DNA of 64,000 bases, from positions 124,001 through 188,000 of the forward strand of contig VXBP01009029.1 in NCBI GenBank assembly GCA_013400115.1, written 5' to 3'. The notes beneath the pieces were generated by a model that saw only the letters and a list, made by a program, of their open reading frames with translations, made no database searches and was not told where the DNA came from. The position numbers were made by a program, and so were the translations under genes. The DNA is from Rhinopomastus cyanomelas (taxonomy: Eukaryota; Chordata; Aves; Bucerotiformes; Rhinopomastidae). Positions 22,310 to 34,800 of the stretch are shown here, in pieces (positions within the stretch are counted from its first letter, which is position 1; every line of letters begins with the position of its first letter).

Positions 22310-23930
22310 CTAATAAAACATCTGTCATTCATCTTGTGGTGCTGTTACAAATGTCTAATAACCATGGATTTACAGCATTTGTCTGCACTAGCCACTTCCC
22401 GTCTTCTCTGAGAAATATAATTTGTCATGGTACACTCAAAAGCACCGAAATGATTTATCCCAAATTCTTTATTTTCCAAGTCTGTCCCTCTTGTTGTTCA
22501 CTTGAGTGGTCCTCTAGAACATTTTAATGCTGTGATATACACCCTCAGTTTGTGGTCTAATATCCTGATAGTTTAAATACTTTCATTTTTTTTCTTTCAT
22601 AATTTCCCTCTTTAACATCATGAAACTTGCCTTCTCGCTACTTCTTACCTTTCCCAAAGTGATTGCTCAGAATTGTGCCCCTAGTAAACTTGTATACTGC
22701 AGAAAACGATCTTAACTTAGGCAGAATCCTGGTTGTAAAGTTCTGTGGGACACTGGACATCAGTTCCTTTGACATGGCACGTCCCAGAGGGCTTCCATGG
22801 TAGCAGATAACAAGAATTTTACCAACTTAATAAAGCAATATAATACTTAAATGAAGGCCAGTGTGATACTGATATGATATGGCAAGTTCTTGTGCTGTGG
22901 TACATGTCTAGGAGTTGTGTTTGGAAATTAAATGCAGGTAAAGCATGCTCGCTGACGACTTTGCATTCAAGATATTCTTCCTAATCTTTTGCTCCTGGCA
23001 AGACTCAATCCATCTGTCCCTTAGCTTTGGTAGTTTGTGATGCTATAACTGTTGTTTAGCCAAACTGAAGCTACCTTGACTGAGGCTGCTGTAGACTACT
23101 CATACGTTCCAACCTAGTACTTACATGCTGATTCTGTTTTTATGTTTAATGATTATCAGATGCTAATTTCTATATTGTAGTAAATTCTATACTTGGGCAT
23201 CTTTAGAAAGTTATGACTAAATTGGAAGTCTTCCTCTTCCATGATTGCTTCAGAGAGCTGCAATGGATCTATAAAGATCTGTAAATCATGACTCTCTCTT
23301 ATGGCAGCCACACTGCTTTCTTCTTAACACATCATCTGTATGCAGATGTACATAAATTCCATTCTCTGTTGTAGTTTCCGCTAAGGTCTCTCGTTTGGAG
23401 AACAAAGTTACTCCTCTGTAATTTTTTGTGTATCCTGCTTGAGGATTTCCTTTACGTTTTTGAAAATGCAAGCAGAATAAAAGTATTAAAAGTCTTTGTA
23501 TTGTCCCAGAGTGGCTGCAGCTGGTGGCGCCTGCACCTCTCCTCCCTGTGGTTCAGTACCCTTTGGGTGGGAACCCTGCAAGGAAAGTGCAGGAAAGGAG
23601 GCCTTTGGTGGGTGGAGGGGACAGAATTCTGGGAGAGGGCTATGCGGGGTCCCAGGGCTGTGCTGGGGCTGCCAAGGAAGCTGCAGCCACTCCCTGCCCA
23701 GGGGAATTGGGGCGCAAAGGTGGTGGGAACCTCCCCTGCCCCTGCCTTGGGTGTGAGGGGTGACTGTGGAACTGGGACCCCCCTGCAGGACTCCCTGGGA
23801 GTGTTGGGAAGTGCCAGGTGTCCAGCTGTGGAGGGGCAGGGATGGAAGGAAGTGTCTGCCTGTCTATCTGCCCCTCTTTCCATCCATCCATCCGCTCATC
23901 CATCCTTGCTAACTTGGTCCTTTCTGTATG
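22310..23930. other. Upstream region of the zinc-finger gene
   Basis: AT-rich to about 23490, then abruptly GC-rich from about 23500 to 23930, with a short CATC repeat at 23880-23905. The GC-rich part is probably the intron before the zinc-finger exon and may hold an upstream exon, which I could not identify. No KRAB, SCAN or BTB coding sequence was seen. Confidence 0.45.
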
Positions 23931-23937
23931 TCCCCAG

Positions 23938-25299
23938 GGCTCTGTTAAGGTTCTGGGGCTGAGCCCCCACCCCAGTATGGACCCTCAGAAGCCCCTGGGA
24001 GCTGCCAGCAAGAGCCTGAAGAATGATCTTCCAGAGAACAAGTTGGAGGAAACAAAGCACAGCCCTGAGTGTGAGGAGAAGGAAGAGGAGACAGCCCCTG
24101 CAGCCCCCTCTGTTCCACCTGAACAGCCAAACCAGTGTCCTGAGTGTGGGCAGAGCTACCCCTCTGGCTCAGAACCAGAGAAGCACCAGTGTAGCCACGA
24201 CAGCACCCAACCCTTTTTCTGCAATAACTGTGGCAGAAGGTTCACTAGGAAGAAAAACCTCACCCAGAATACGTGCACCCAAACTGGTGAAAAGCCCTAC
24301 CACTGTTCTGACTGCAGCAAGAGCTTCAGGGACAGGTCTTCCCTCACAAGGCACCTACAAACCCACACTGGTGAGAAGCCCTACTACTGCTCTAACTGCA
24401 GCAAGAGCTTCATTGAGAGGCCTGCTCTCAGATGCCACCTGCGCTCCCACACTGGTGAGAATCCGTATTACTGCTCTGACTGCAGCAAGAGCTTCAGGGA
24501 CAGCTCTGCCCTCAGACGCCACCTGCGGTCTCACACTGGTGAAAAGCCCTACCACTGCTCTGACTGCAGCAAGAGCTTCAGGGACAGCTCTGGCCTCACA
24601 AAGCACCTACGAACCCACACTAGTGAGAAACCCTACTGCTGTTGTGACTGCAGCAAGAGCTTCAGGGACAGCTCTTCCCTCACAAAGCACCTACGAACCC
24701 ACACTGGTGAGAAGCCCTACCACTGCTCTCACTGCAGCAAGAGCTTCACGGAGATCTCTTCCCTCGCAAAGCACCTACGAACCCACACTGGTGAGAAGCC
24801 CTACCACTGCTCTGACTGCAGCAAGAGCTTCAATGACAGCTCTGGCCTCACAAGACACCTACGAACACACACTGGTGAGAAGCCCTACCACTGCGCTGAC
24901 TGCAACAAGAGCTTCAGTGATACCTCTGCCCTCAGATGCCACTTGCGCATTCACACTGGTGAAAAGCCCTACCGGTGTTGTGACTGCAACAAGAGCTTCA
25001 GGGATGGCTCTTCCCTCACAAGGCACCTACGAACCCACACTGGTGAAAAGCCCTACCGGTGTTGTGACTGCAGCAAGAGCTTCAGGGACAGATCTTCCCT
25101 CACAAGGCACCTACGAACTCACACTGGTGAGAAACCCTACCACTGCTCTAACTGCAGCAAGAGCTTCAGTGACAGCTCTGGCCTCACAAGACACCTACGA
25201 ACACACACTGGTGAGAAGCCCTACTGCTGCATTGATTGTGGAAAGAGATTCAGGCAGAGCAGCCACATCATGCAACACAGGCACACCCACACCACGTAG
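23938..25299 (+). CDS. C2H2 zinc-finger protein, terminal coding exon (14 finger units)
   Basis: This is a probable nuclear DNA-binding transcription regulator. The exon begins after a strong acceptor (branch-point-like gctaac near 23911, pyrimidine-rich tract, tgtccccag ending 23937). The first ATG in frame is at 23977, giving 440 residues to TAG at 25297-25299; an upstream exon may add more. Residues 1-53 are acidic and finger-free, without a KRAB box. Finger 1 (C54-H74) is divergent but keeps CX2CX12HX3H. Finger 2 (C82-Q102) has Asn and Gln in place of both His. Fingers 3-14 (from C110, every 28 residues) are intact, joined mostly by HTGEKP linkers. Recognition helices of fingers 3-13 are unusually alike: Asp or Glu at -1, mostly Ser at 2, Ser/Ala/Gly at 3 and mostly Arg or Lys at 6. 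The intron argues against a retrocopy. I do not recognise the orthologue. Confidence 0.88.
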   Translation, partial: GSVKVLGLSPHPSMDPQKPLGAASKSLKNDLPENKLEETKHSPECEEKEEETAPAAPSVPPEQPNQCPECGQSYPSGSEPEKHQCSHDSTQPFFCNNCGRRFTRKKNLTQNTCTQTGEKPYHCSDCSKSFRDRSSLTRHLQTHTGEKPYYCSNCSKSFIERPALRCHLRSHTGENPYYCSDCSKSFRDSSALRRHLRSHTGEKPYHCSDCSKSFRDSSGLTKHLRTHTSEKPYCCCDCSKSFRDSSSLTKHLRTHTGEKPYHCSHCSKSFTEISSLAKHLRTHTGEKPYHCSDCSKSFNDSSGLTRHLRTHTGEKPYHCADCNKSFSDTSALRCHLRIHTGEKPYRCCDCNKSFRDGSSLTRHLRTHTGEKPYRCCDCSKSFRDRSSLTRHLRTHTGEKPYHCSNCSKSFSDSSGLTRHLRTHTGEKPYCCIDCGKRFRQSSHIMQHRHTHTT

Positions 25300-25332
25300 A
25301 AGCTGTGCTGCTGTCTCTTCTGTGGCAAGAGC
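25300..25332 (+). pseudogene. In-register remnant of a fifteenth zinc finger after the stop
   Basis: Directly after the TAG the frame reads KLCCCLFCGKS. Its two Cys fall at residue positions 446 and 449, exactly 28 after the Cys pair of finger 14. The TAG occupies the place of the linker Glu (T-G-E-K-P), one base from GAG. After GKS the finger pattern is lost. Confidence 0.6.
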
Positions 25333-25496
25333 ACCACCAGAGGTGTTACTAGTAGCACCAGCTGAGACAGTGCTCTCCATTTCCTGGTACAGTTCCTCGG
25401 TGGGGCTTTTTATCTGGGTCAGAATGTGCAGACCGTTCCCATGGGGTGTTTGCAGATTGGGTGAGGTGTGAGACACCACGCAGCTTCCCCAGGTGG

Positions 25497-25502
25497 AATA
25501 AA
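25497..25502 (+). promoter_or_regulatory. Poly(A) signal of the zinc-finger gene
   Basis: AATAAA lies 198 bases after the stop codon. A CR1 begins only about 20 bases further on, so the cleavage site and its downstream element would fall at or inside the CR1 edge. Confidence 0.6.
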
Positions 25503-25524
25503 TATGTGAAGAGTGAGTGACAGG

Positions 25525-25846
25525 AGAATGGATCCAGACTCTTCTCCGTGTCATCTAATGATAGGACTAGGGGCAATGGATGTATGGATGTAAGCTGGAA
25601 ACATAGGAGGTTCCATATCAATATCAGAAGGAACTTCTTCCCAGTGAAGGTGACAGAGCAGTGGAATGAGCTGCCCAAGGGTGTTGTGGAGTCTCCTTCT
25701 CTGGAGACATTTAAAACCCACCTGGATATAGAATCATAGATATGTTCCTGTGCAACTTGGTCTAGGTGGTTCTGCTGTGGCAGGGGGATTGGACTAGACG
25801 ATCTTTCAAAGTCCCTTCCAATCCCTAATGTTCTGTGATTCTGTGA
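25525..25846 (+). mobile_element. CR1 3' end next to the zinc-finger gene
   Basis: Starts gagaatggatccagactctt, carries the NIRRNFFPVKVTEQWNELP-type CR1 peptide and ends in ttctgtgattctgtga. A small insertion of atagaatcatag near 25730 duplicates CR1 tail sequence. Confidence 0.92.
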
Positions 25847-25849
25847 AAT

Positions 25850-28800
25850 GCATAACATTTTTTTAATGAAAAAGCAAGATAAGGTCTTGCATTTGTGTCT
25901 GTTGGGCTGGTATAGCATGAGAAACATGCAGTGTATTCAAGCGCTTATTTTAATTGTCTTTCTGCATACACTGTTTGCTTGAGCAAGCAGATATGCTAAC
26001 AGCGTCCCCAAAAAAGGTTTATTAATATCTGTGGTCATGACCACTAGAGGGTGCTCTTATTCCTGGTCCTTGGATGATGTTGGATTTTGATCCTCAGACC
26101 TAAAGGGACGCTATGAAAATTTAAGTGTATCCGTAGATAAGTGTAAACTTGCTAAGTTATTTGAAATCAGCCATAATGCTTCGTCGTATAGTCCTCAAAT
26201 ACACTTTCCTCTAACTTGATACTAAGCCAGGCAATGTCTTCAGTTAGGCAGATTCATGCATTGTGAGTTTTTCACTTCAAGACAGCTGTAAGAACAGCAA
26301 GAATTTCCCTTCACTTTAGTTGGAAGTCTCATGACTACAGAACTCTTATTAAAATGTTTCATATTTGGTACAAAAGTCAATTGCGCTTTCAAAAAGAGAA
26401 GAATTTCAGTGTTTGGTACTGTAAGCACTGTGGTCAAGTTTTTGTACTGGACTTGATATGGTTTTCCATCTCATTAACTATTTATTCAGTGAAGCTGGAC
26501 AAATAACTTGCTGTTTTATTTCCAAATATGTGTTGTTTTCTGTGTCCTAGAATTTATCATTTTTTGGTGAATTTTTGGTTAGTATGTTACCCCGTGTGTA
26601 AATCGAAGTGTGTCTATGTTGCTTTTACATTCCTGACAGAGTGGAGGGAGCATTAGACCTGCACTTCCCAGCTGACTGCCAGTTAGTGGAGCACGTGTGT
26701 TAAACATAATTCCATACACTAAGGCACTTAGCTAACCTGGTTTCAGACACCGTGATCAGGCTGCGGTATTTGCACACACGCTGCCAGTCTTTTGTGGAGG
26801 TTTGTGCTGACACCCACAAAAACTTTCAAGAAGACCACCCACCCTGCAGTGCAGGAATGCTTTTCACACAATTGTCAGACCTTTGGGTTGTTTCCTTTTT
26901 ACTCTTTTTTTCTTTCTTTTTGAATCTTGTTCCTCTGAATCTGTTGTTTATAGAACAAAAGATGTAAATTACAGTAGAAATATTCAGCTATCTGTGTGTT
27001 CCTGCTGCTGGCACTGAGACTGTAGGAGGGAATTTTGCTGGTATAGAAGCTGAAGGTGATTAAATGTACTCCCAGTGTAAGTGACACTGTGCAGTTTTGA
27101 ATGAAGCAAGACAGCTTCTGGCTGATTCTCTTTTTTTTTCTCTGAAACTGAGAGAAGGTAGCCCTGAGAGGCACAGGGACTAAGGTGAAAGATGCTGTAC
27201 CACTGAACTAAACCAAACTGCAGGTATGCCACTGCTATACTAGGACTGCCACCCAGCACGGTAATACAAGAACGAAGTCTCTGTCCCAACCTTACACGGT
27301 GGCCTCCAGCAGCACCGTGTGGCCATGTCTGTGCTAGGTCTGGCAGTGTTGAGTTGCTCTACCTTGTTAGAGATGGCCCCGCTGACTTGACACTACTCCA
27401 TCACAGACATTAGCGCTTTTTGTCCATTTCAGCTCAAGTTTGTTGAATACTAGACTTCCTTACTAATGATTGAAAAACAGTCTTCAAGGAAATCACCTAA
27501 GAAAAATGTAACTTTCCTCTGCACCCCCTGAGGCAGAGACCAGTGTATCTAGTGTGACTTTCAGTCAGGATAAAGACCATGTGTGTGTTGTAGGCACATG
27601 TTACACTGTCCTCCGGACCCCAGTAAAATCTCTTCAGTGATCTCTTTATTGTGAGTGTCTACCACCACCACTGGAGACAGCTGCTAACAAGATGGTACAA
27701 GATCATGTAAGAGATTAGGAGCAGAATTCTAGTAAAAATCTCTGGATGTCTATCAGAAGCAAGGAACCAATTAATTAAACAAGCTTCCTCCTGGTGTCCA
27801 CCTGCTGGCTTACAGGATCTTAAAGCAGTTTGAATCCTTACCTTTAAATGGTTTTATATAGAAAGTGGCTCCCTGGTGGATTGTCACACATGGTTTGTCT
27901 TTCTTCTCTGTTGGTTAACAGTGTGTAGTCCAGCTAGGGAGATGATAACCACTGAAGATGAGCTAAATGATTCTTAAATTTTTGAGGACTTAGTATCTGG
28001 GGAATGACTCTACGTAAAAGATAATGAACTGTGGAATCCGCAGAATTGGCTTTTCACCACAACAGGGTACAGGATACAGCTTTGCTAACCTTTGACTTCT
28101 AAGAAGGAACTAACAGATAAGATTGGGAAAGTGCAGGAGACTGTGGAAGATTGTACCTCCAAAGGTGCCAGACAGTAAAGCTGAGGATGGAGGATATGTG
28201 ACAGCAAAGAAGTTCAACTGAAGAACAAAAGGATAAAGACCACCAATGACCACCACAGGATCCTAAAGACCATATACAGAAATCATACCATGTGTGTTAA
28301 TTGTTTCAGGAAACTAATGAATATGTATGAACCTAAGGCAATGCTAACTATATGTAAGAGCTTACAAAGGACCATTGGTGTACCTCTGACTTGAGTCAAG
28401 CAACCAGCGCTGTGCTTTTGCTTTATTGATTTTGTCTTTATCATAAATTTAATGCCATTTCTTTTATAATGACTTGGCAATTTATTAAACTGTAGATTCA
28501 GGATTCCTGAGCAAACCTGCTTTTTTTACACACATAAATTTTGTCAAGGCAAAAAAGCCAAGCTGGGCTGTTTTTCCAGTGTTTGTGAGTGCCTCGTAGT
28601 CTGCTCAAAGAGCAGTGCCAGGTAGCGCAGGAATAAATATTTCCAAATGCACAGTCCATATCCAGGCATTCCTGAATCGCAACCAAGATGCATGTGCAGA
28701 TTTATTTCTTCTGTGTACAGCCAGTAAATCCAAAACAACCTGAAGCTTCAAACCCTTGGTCCTTTATTTCTGTAGTGATCCTGCTTTTGCTCAATGAGTT

Positions 28801-31800
28801 CTGGGTGTACTGAGCACATGCCTTCTGTGTGTGCTCAGTAAATCCAGCATGCATGCATACTGCTTCCTGTGGAACTGCTGCGCAGCACACATGTGTTAGA
28901 GATGTCACCTGGTAGAAATATGGGAGCCTTCCACAGAAGTGTTAGGTTATTATTATGTCATTATTCCAGGTGAAAGTCTGATTCAGGATGAAAGATCCTG
29001 TGTCAGGTTTCTGTTTCAGGCTTTTTGGCTCCAGCCACAGCATGTAAAGAAACTTCCACAAGATAATATTTGACTGCCATTACAAGACTGTGGTCTACAC
29101 CTTGCTGGATCAGTCTGGATTATGTCTGGGCCCTCCAGCTGCGCAGAAAGGGTAAGTAATTTAAATTCCTTGATTGCAAAAGGGACAAGGCAAATATACA
29201 TGAGAATTTGCCTGCTCGGGTAGTTAAACCTGACCCATCTCGGTGCATTCAGTGAATTTGATTAGTAAGCACCTGAGATGTGTCAGAAACTGGAGAAATA
29301 AGGGCGAGGCATGCTTTGAATTGCTTTCATGCTTATCTTTTCAGTCAGTAAACAAGCATATGAATAGTGTCTCCAGATTCTGCAAAGCTCTGGCAGATAT
29401 GCATTGTGCTTCCTCAGGTTTGCTGTTAGTGACAGAAGATGCTACTCAAGTATTTTCACATTTCAATACTTCATGCTTCCTTTCCTTTCCACCAGGAAGA
29501 CCACATTACAGACCGAAGAGAGAGAAAAATAACATGGATGTTTTTACTTAGAGAGTAGAGAGGATTTCCAGACCTGAGTTCTCATGTGCACTGTACACCT
29601 TTCATTAGTTCCCAGCATGTGCTGCTCTGAGAAATGATTTTGCTTACATCTTGCAACAGTGCAAAACTTCAGGCTTCTCATGTAAGCTGGTCATTTAAAT
29701 GGGAGAGTGCTACGGATGATTTGGACTTTGTGCCTTAGGAAGGACAGAACTGTGATTAGATTTCTGCCAGTGTCATTCCTTTAGGGGTCAGGTGAACCAC
29801 TTTCCAATGTCCATCTGGTTCCAAGTGGAACAACAGTCATAGTGTCATTGCCTGTTTTCCTGTCTGTTCTGTTCTGCACCAGTTCCTTGCAGCAGTGGAG
29901 CTGGTGCTGTAGTCTGCTGTACCTGTCTCAATGGGGCACTGAACTTGGGTAGAGCTGGTAGGAGATACTTCTGTTTAAAGAGTAATTAGAAACAAACCAG
30001 ATTGCTTCTGTTTTCTTTAAAGCCTTCACTTAATCCCTAGAGGGCCTGATGGGGAGGCTGTTGCATGCAGGATCCTAGCTATGATTCCTGACAACTTCCT
30101 ACCATTACCATTGACAGAGACACCTGTGAGGTTTGTAGGAATCAGCTAATCTTCACTAAGGTAGTGAGAAATGTGGCTGAAGGTTCTTCAGCATGTGTAG
30201 CAGGTACAGCTCCTCCCTCAGAAAAATCCCTTCCAGTACTGCAGGACAGGCAGCAGTGCAAAAGTACTGTGTCAGTCAGCGAGCTAATGGCTGAGTACTG
30301 AACCATCCAAGAAATCTGTGGGTTGGTGTCTCAATTGTGCATGGACAACACTGTTCCTCTGCTAAAAACTTTTAGGTGTTTGATTAAATATGGATAATCA
30401 GTCCTGGTTTGTATGGTCACACTGGATGTAGTATGGTTTCCTGAGTCTGATCAAAATTTATGTCAGAAGACATCTCTGGAAGTCTGCAGTCCAACACCAG
30501 CAGCAACCACATCACTAGGTCAGGTAGCTGAGGCCCTCATCTGGCTGAGTGCTCGGTATCTTCAAGAACAGAGAGAGTTTCTGCCACCTCTCTGTCCCAG
30601 AGCTGCACTGCTCTCATGGATTGCAACTTGAGCTCTGAGGCCTTATGCCCTGTCACTGGACACCTCTGAGAAAAGTCTGGCTCTGTTTTCCCTGTAATGC
30701 CCTTTAGGCAGTTGGAGCTGTAACTAGGATCCCCATCAGCTGTCTCCTTTCCATGTTAAGCCAACTTCCCTCACTACAAATCACTAGCTATGTTTTACAG
30801 GATGGCTTCAGATGAGAATCGCTTTTAACACAGTCAAGAATACTTTTTTCTTCAGTTGGGAGCCAGCAACAGGCAGCATGAAGACAGAGTGGATTTTCTT
30901 TAGGTGGCATGGGACAACACACAGATTGGAAGTCACAGCCTTGTTTACAGGGTCAGAGTATGTTCCTCCTGTCTGCAGCAATATTTGCTCTGATGTTTTT
31001 TCTCCATTAATTTGTCTATCTGCTTCGATGAGTTTGTCTAGTGTGTTTTTGAGACAAATAAAAGTGCTAGATCTATAGCAACTAACAGTGGGTTACACAG
31101 CTTGATATGGCTGAATATGAAGCTGCTGTCTTCTAATTTGTGGTTCCTTCATTCTTGTACAGAGAGACACATGAGTAGTTGTTGCCTATTGACCTTCTTC
31201 TCACCTCTCACCACTGATGGGATCTATTTTCACTCTAGTCATCTCTTTTCTAGGCAAATGTATCTTGATATAGTCAGCTGATGAAAAAACTTAATTCACA
31301 TCATTCTCCCAATATCTTTCTGTCCTTTTCCTGTTCTTCCATCTCCTTTCTAAGCGAGGGAGATAGCGGTTGAATGGCATTAGGAGACATGTGAGATAGG
31401 ACACATAAAAGGAGGTGTTTGTATATGTTTAGCAAGGAGGAGAATGCTGGCTGGTTGTTTGCTTAATGTTTTCTCCAATTGTTTGCAGGTTTTGCAGTGA
31501 TGTAGACAAGAATTATGACCCAGACAAGAACTTACCAGCACCACTACCACCTTCTTAGTCCTGGCCCTGGTCCTTTAGGCATCTTCATTTAAGGTTACAG
31601 GAATGTTGTAGCCACTTCTGTGTTGCCTAATCTGTTGCCTAAATGTGTTTGAAAACAGACAGTCCCTTTCTGTGCCCTAAGAACAAGAAGTGTACTCTTA
31701 TGAAAGTACTTTTCAAGAAAACCTGATAATTGTATTTCACTGCTCATTTCTTTCGTGTCTGCAGTGATCAAAAGTACTCGCCTTCCCTCATTTGCCGCTG

Positions 31801-34800
31801 GGAGGTCCCCAGAACTTGTACCATGACTGCCCCCCTCAGGTGTAACCTGAGTATGTTTTGTGTGCGCGTTGCTGGGACTAATTTCAGAACTCAGACCAGT
31901 CCCACGTGCGGAAATGGCTTTGTCAGGCCCGGGTGTGGAGATGAGACAGGGCATTTCAGTGATAGCCTCTGAGGCAGAGGCACTCATAACGGGATGAGGA
32001 AAGCTGGAAGGTAGAAAAGACCCTTCAGAGGTGATGTGAAATGGAGGCAACGTCTGGCAGGAGATTAGTCTTCTTGCTCTGACTTGCAGTGGGCCCTGGA
32101 GGCCCCCCCGGCAGGTAACACTGGAGTCATTCTGCAAGCAGTTTCATGTGTGAGGATCACGGCACAATACTCAAGCCCTGAGAGCAATTCTGGTCAAGCT
32201 AATACCACTGTTATTAAAACAAATGAACCCGTTGGTTTTACTACTAGAAAAAGGTCTCTCAGTCATGCCTGGAAGAAAGCGAGCTGGTTTATTTTCTGAG
32301 TTGCCTTCTGAAGAGAAAACACCTATGGCAAGGGTATGTGCGTATTTGAGAGAGGAGCGTTATTTCCCAGCTCAGGCTGAAAAGCACTCAGGATTGCAGA
32401 TACGGGAAGGCTGTCAGGTTTTTCTATCTATTTTCAGAATTCATAAAGTATTTGTAAGTATGCAGGTCTGTATTTGGCCTCAGAATCAATCCCCTATTTT
32501 GCTGGCACAGTCCACATCTCAGAAGTTTATTGTGCAAAGCTCAAGGCAGCTGGAGCAAGAACTGCTCTTTGTGCAGAAGTAGTTGTCCTAAACGAAGCAG
32601 TAGGGACTCAGGAGGGCAGGAGAAGAGCAGATGAAACAGAATTCTGTAGTTTTCTCAAAAGCTAGTGAGATGCCCCATGCTTTTAATGCAATTATCCTAG
32701 TTGTTGTAATATTTTGTCCTTCAAAGCCATAAAATACAGATTAGAAGTGAAAATTCTGCTTTAAATGTAGCTTAGAGAGTGGCAAAGAGTAGATTTTATA
32801 AACCATTTTTTCCAGCCATTGTTCCTGGCATCATGAGCCATCATTGTGCCACAATTCAAGGCACAATGGTTACTGTGGTGCTTTGGATACACACAATAGG
32901 CAGCCTAGTAATGCTGGGAGATCTGCATCACCTGTGATAAGAGCAGATGTGACATTGTGAAGCTCTGGTGTTAAATCCCATGGCAGTTCTGCTTTGTGCC
33001 TGGGATCTTCACCTAAATACCTTCTCTGTGCCTTTCTTTAACTGCCACTAAATCCTGTTGAGGATCTTGTACATGTGAGAGCTTCTTCCTCTGGCTGCAC
33101 ACCCTAGAAAACCTTTTAACAAATGAAGATGTTCAGAGGTTTTGTGCTCCACTCTTACTCCTTGCAGCAAACTCATGCCCATGGGGGATTCAGGATATTT
33201 TCTTGTTCAAGCCCTTGGAGATGACTGACAGGAAAAAACTACTCCTCTTGGCAACAACTGAAATACATGCCGTGAGAAGAAACACTGGGGTAGATGACAT
33301 CCATAGTCCAAGGGGTGGAGGAGAGCTGGCTGGCGCAGGGAAATACCATTCTTACATCTCTGCATCTGTGTGATTGTGTATCTGATCAAAGCTCTGTCAT
33401 CTTTTTTCAGTTGGTGGAGATTACTGAGGTGCATGAAGGCAGAAGCAGCTCTGCTTTTCAGAATGTGGATATTTTACAGTGTGGTGTACAGCAGTGCTGA
33501 AGAAGATGGACAGGAGGATGGCTGTGTCTCTGTGCTGGTCAATGAAACAAGACATGGGAACTGGCCTGAGCACACCCACCACTATCAACTCTATTCAGCT
33601 TTCTCACTGTCCTTGTCAGCTGCTTTGGCTCAGATACTTCCAAGCAATGCCCAGGCCTGGGAATATTCTGCATTATCAGCATGAAGAAGGCTTTCTGGTG
33701 CAGTGCAGGGGAAAAGAGATGTAATGCACAGTCATAGCAAGAGCTGCACCGGTTGGCCTCCAAAATGTCAAATGATCCTGGATCCTTTTGGAAACTGCCG
33801 TAACCATCTGCATCCCTTCAAAGTCAAGCCAAGTTCAAGCACACCTAAGATCACAATCACACAAGTGTCCCTCCAGATTGCCTGCACTCTTGGCACTATT
33901 TTCTCTTCACCCTTCATTCTACTGACCAAAGCCAACCCCAAGTTTCTGAGCAGTAATACTGGCAGAACAGATGGTGCAAGCATCTATTTACATGTTTCTT
34001 AAAGGAGTGCCTGCAGTCAGCATCACAGCATAGCTGGGGCATGTTCCTTCCAATGCTATGGGGAACAGACCTACATCAGCATGCAATAATACAGAGACAG
34101 CTTGGCCTGCTGTGGTACATCCTCCAGCAACATCCCCTGGATCTAGCTGAGTGCCTCTCTCCCTGCTACCTCCCAGCCTTCTGTGCATCACTGGAGTGCA
34201 GCTGCCAGAGGGGCGTCTGGAGCCTCCAATGCCCTTGCCCAGCTAAGAACAACTTTGGTGCTTTCTGTAGACATAAAAGTTACTACACAAACAATCCTGT
34301 TCCCCGACAACTTAGCTTTCTTGCTGTGTGCCCAAGCTCTTGGGAGTACGTGGAAAACTTAAGCATAAGTTAACAGTAGTGAGAACAGGCTTGACTGTAT
34401 TGCCATTCTTGCTGGGGGGCCTCAGCAGCCCTTTAATGAGTGGGAAAGGCACTGTGCAGCACTGGTCCCGGGCAGGTGCTGACTAGCTGTCCGTGCAGGC
34501 AGACATGCTCTTCAGCTGTGCCCAGCAAGAAGAACGGAGCTGGAAACTAAAGAGAGAGGCAGATTGGGCTGGCAAGAGGGGGAGAAGAAGGGCTGAGGAA
34601 GCTATTTTTAAAATATATTTTATCTTATATTCTGCACTTTGCTTCTGGTGAGAAAAATATTTGTGAGAGTCCTTTTGCTGTGCTGGTGCACCCAGGTCTT
34701 CATTCGAGCATCCACGAAGGAGAAGCAAACAGTTCTCAACCTGTCTGCTGCTGTGGGCATGGTTTGTACTTGCTTCACTTCTGCCTGTCTCATTGCTTCA

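Noticed and set aside
23500..23930. Upstream coding exon of the zinc-finger gene
   Set aside because: Several frames are open in this GC-rich stretch, but none shows a KRAB, SCAN or BTB pattern or a convincing donor.
31595..32137. 180-codon minus-strand frame, the longest outside repeats and the zinc-finger gene
   Set aside because: No recognisable domain, Ser/Thr-rich composition, no splice or promoter context. A chance frame is more likely.
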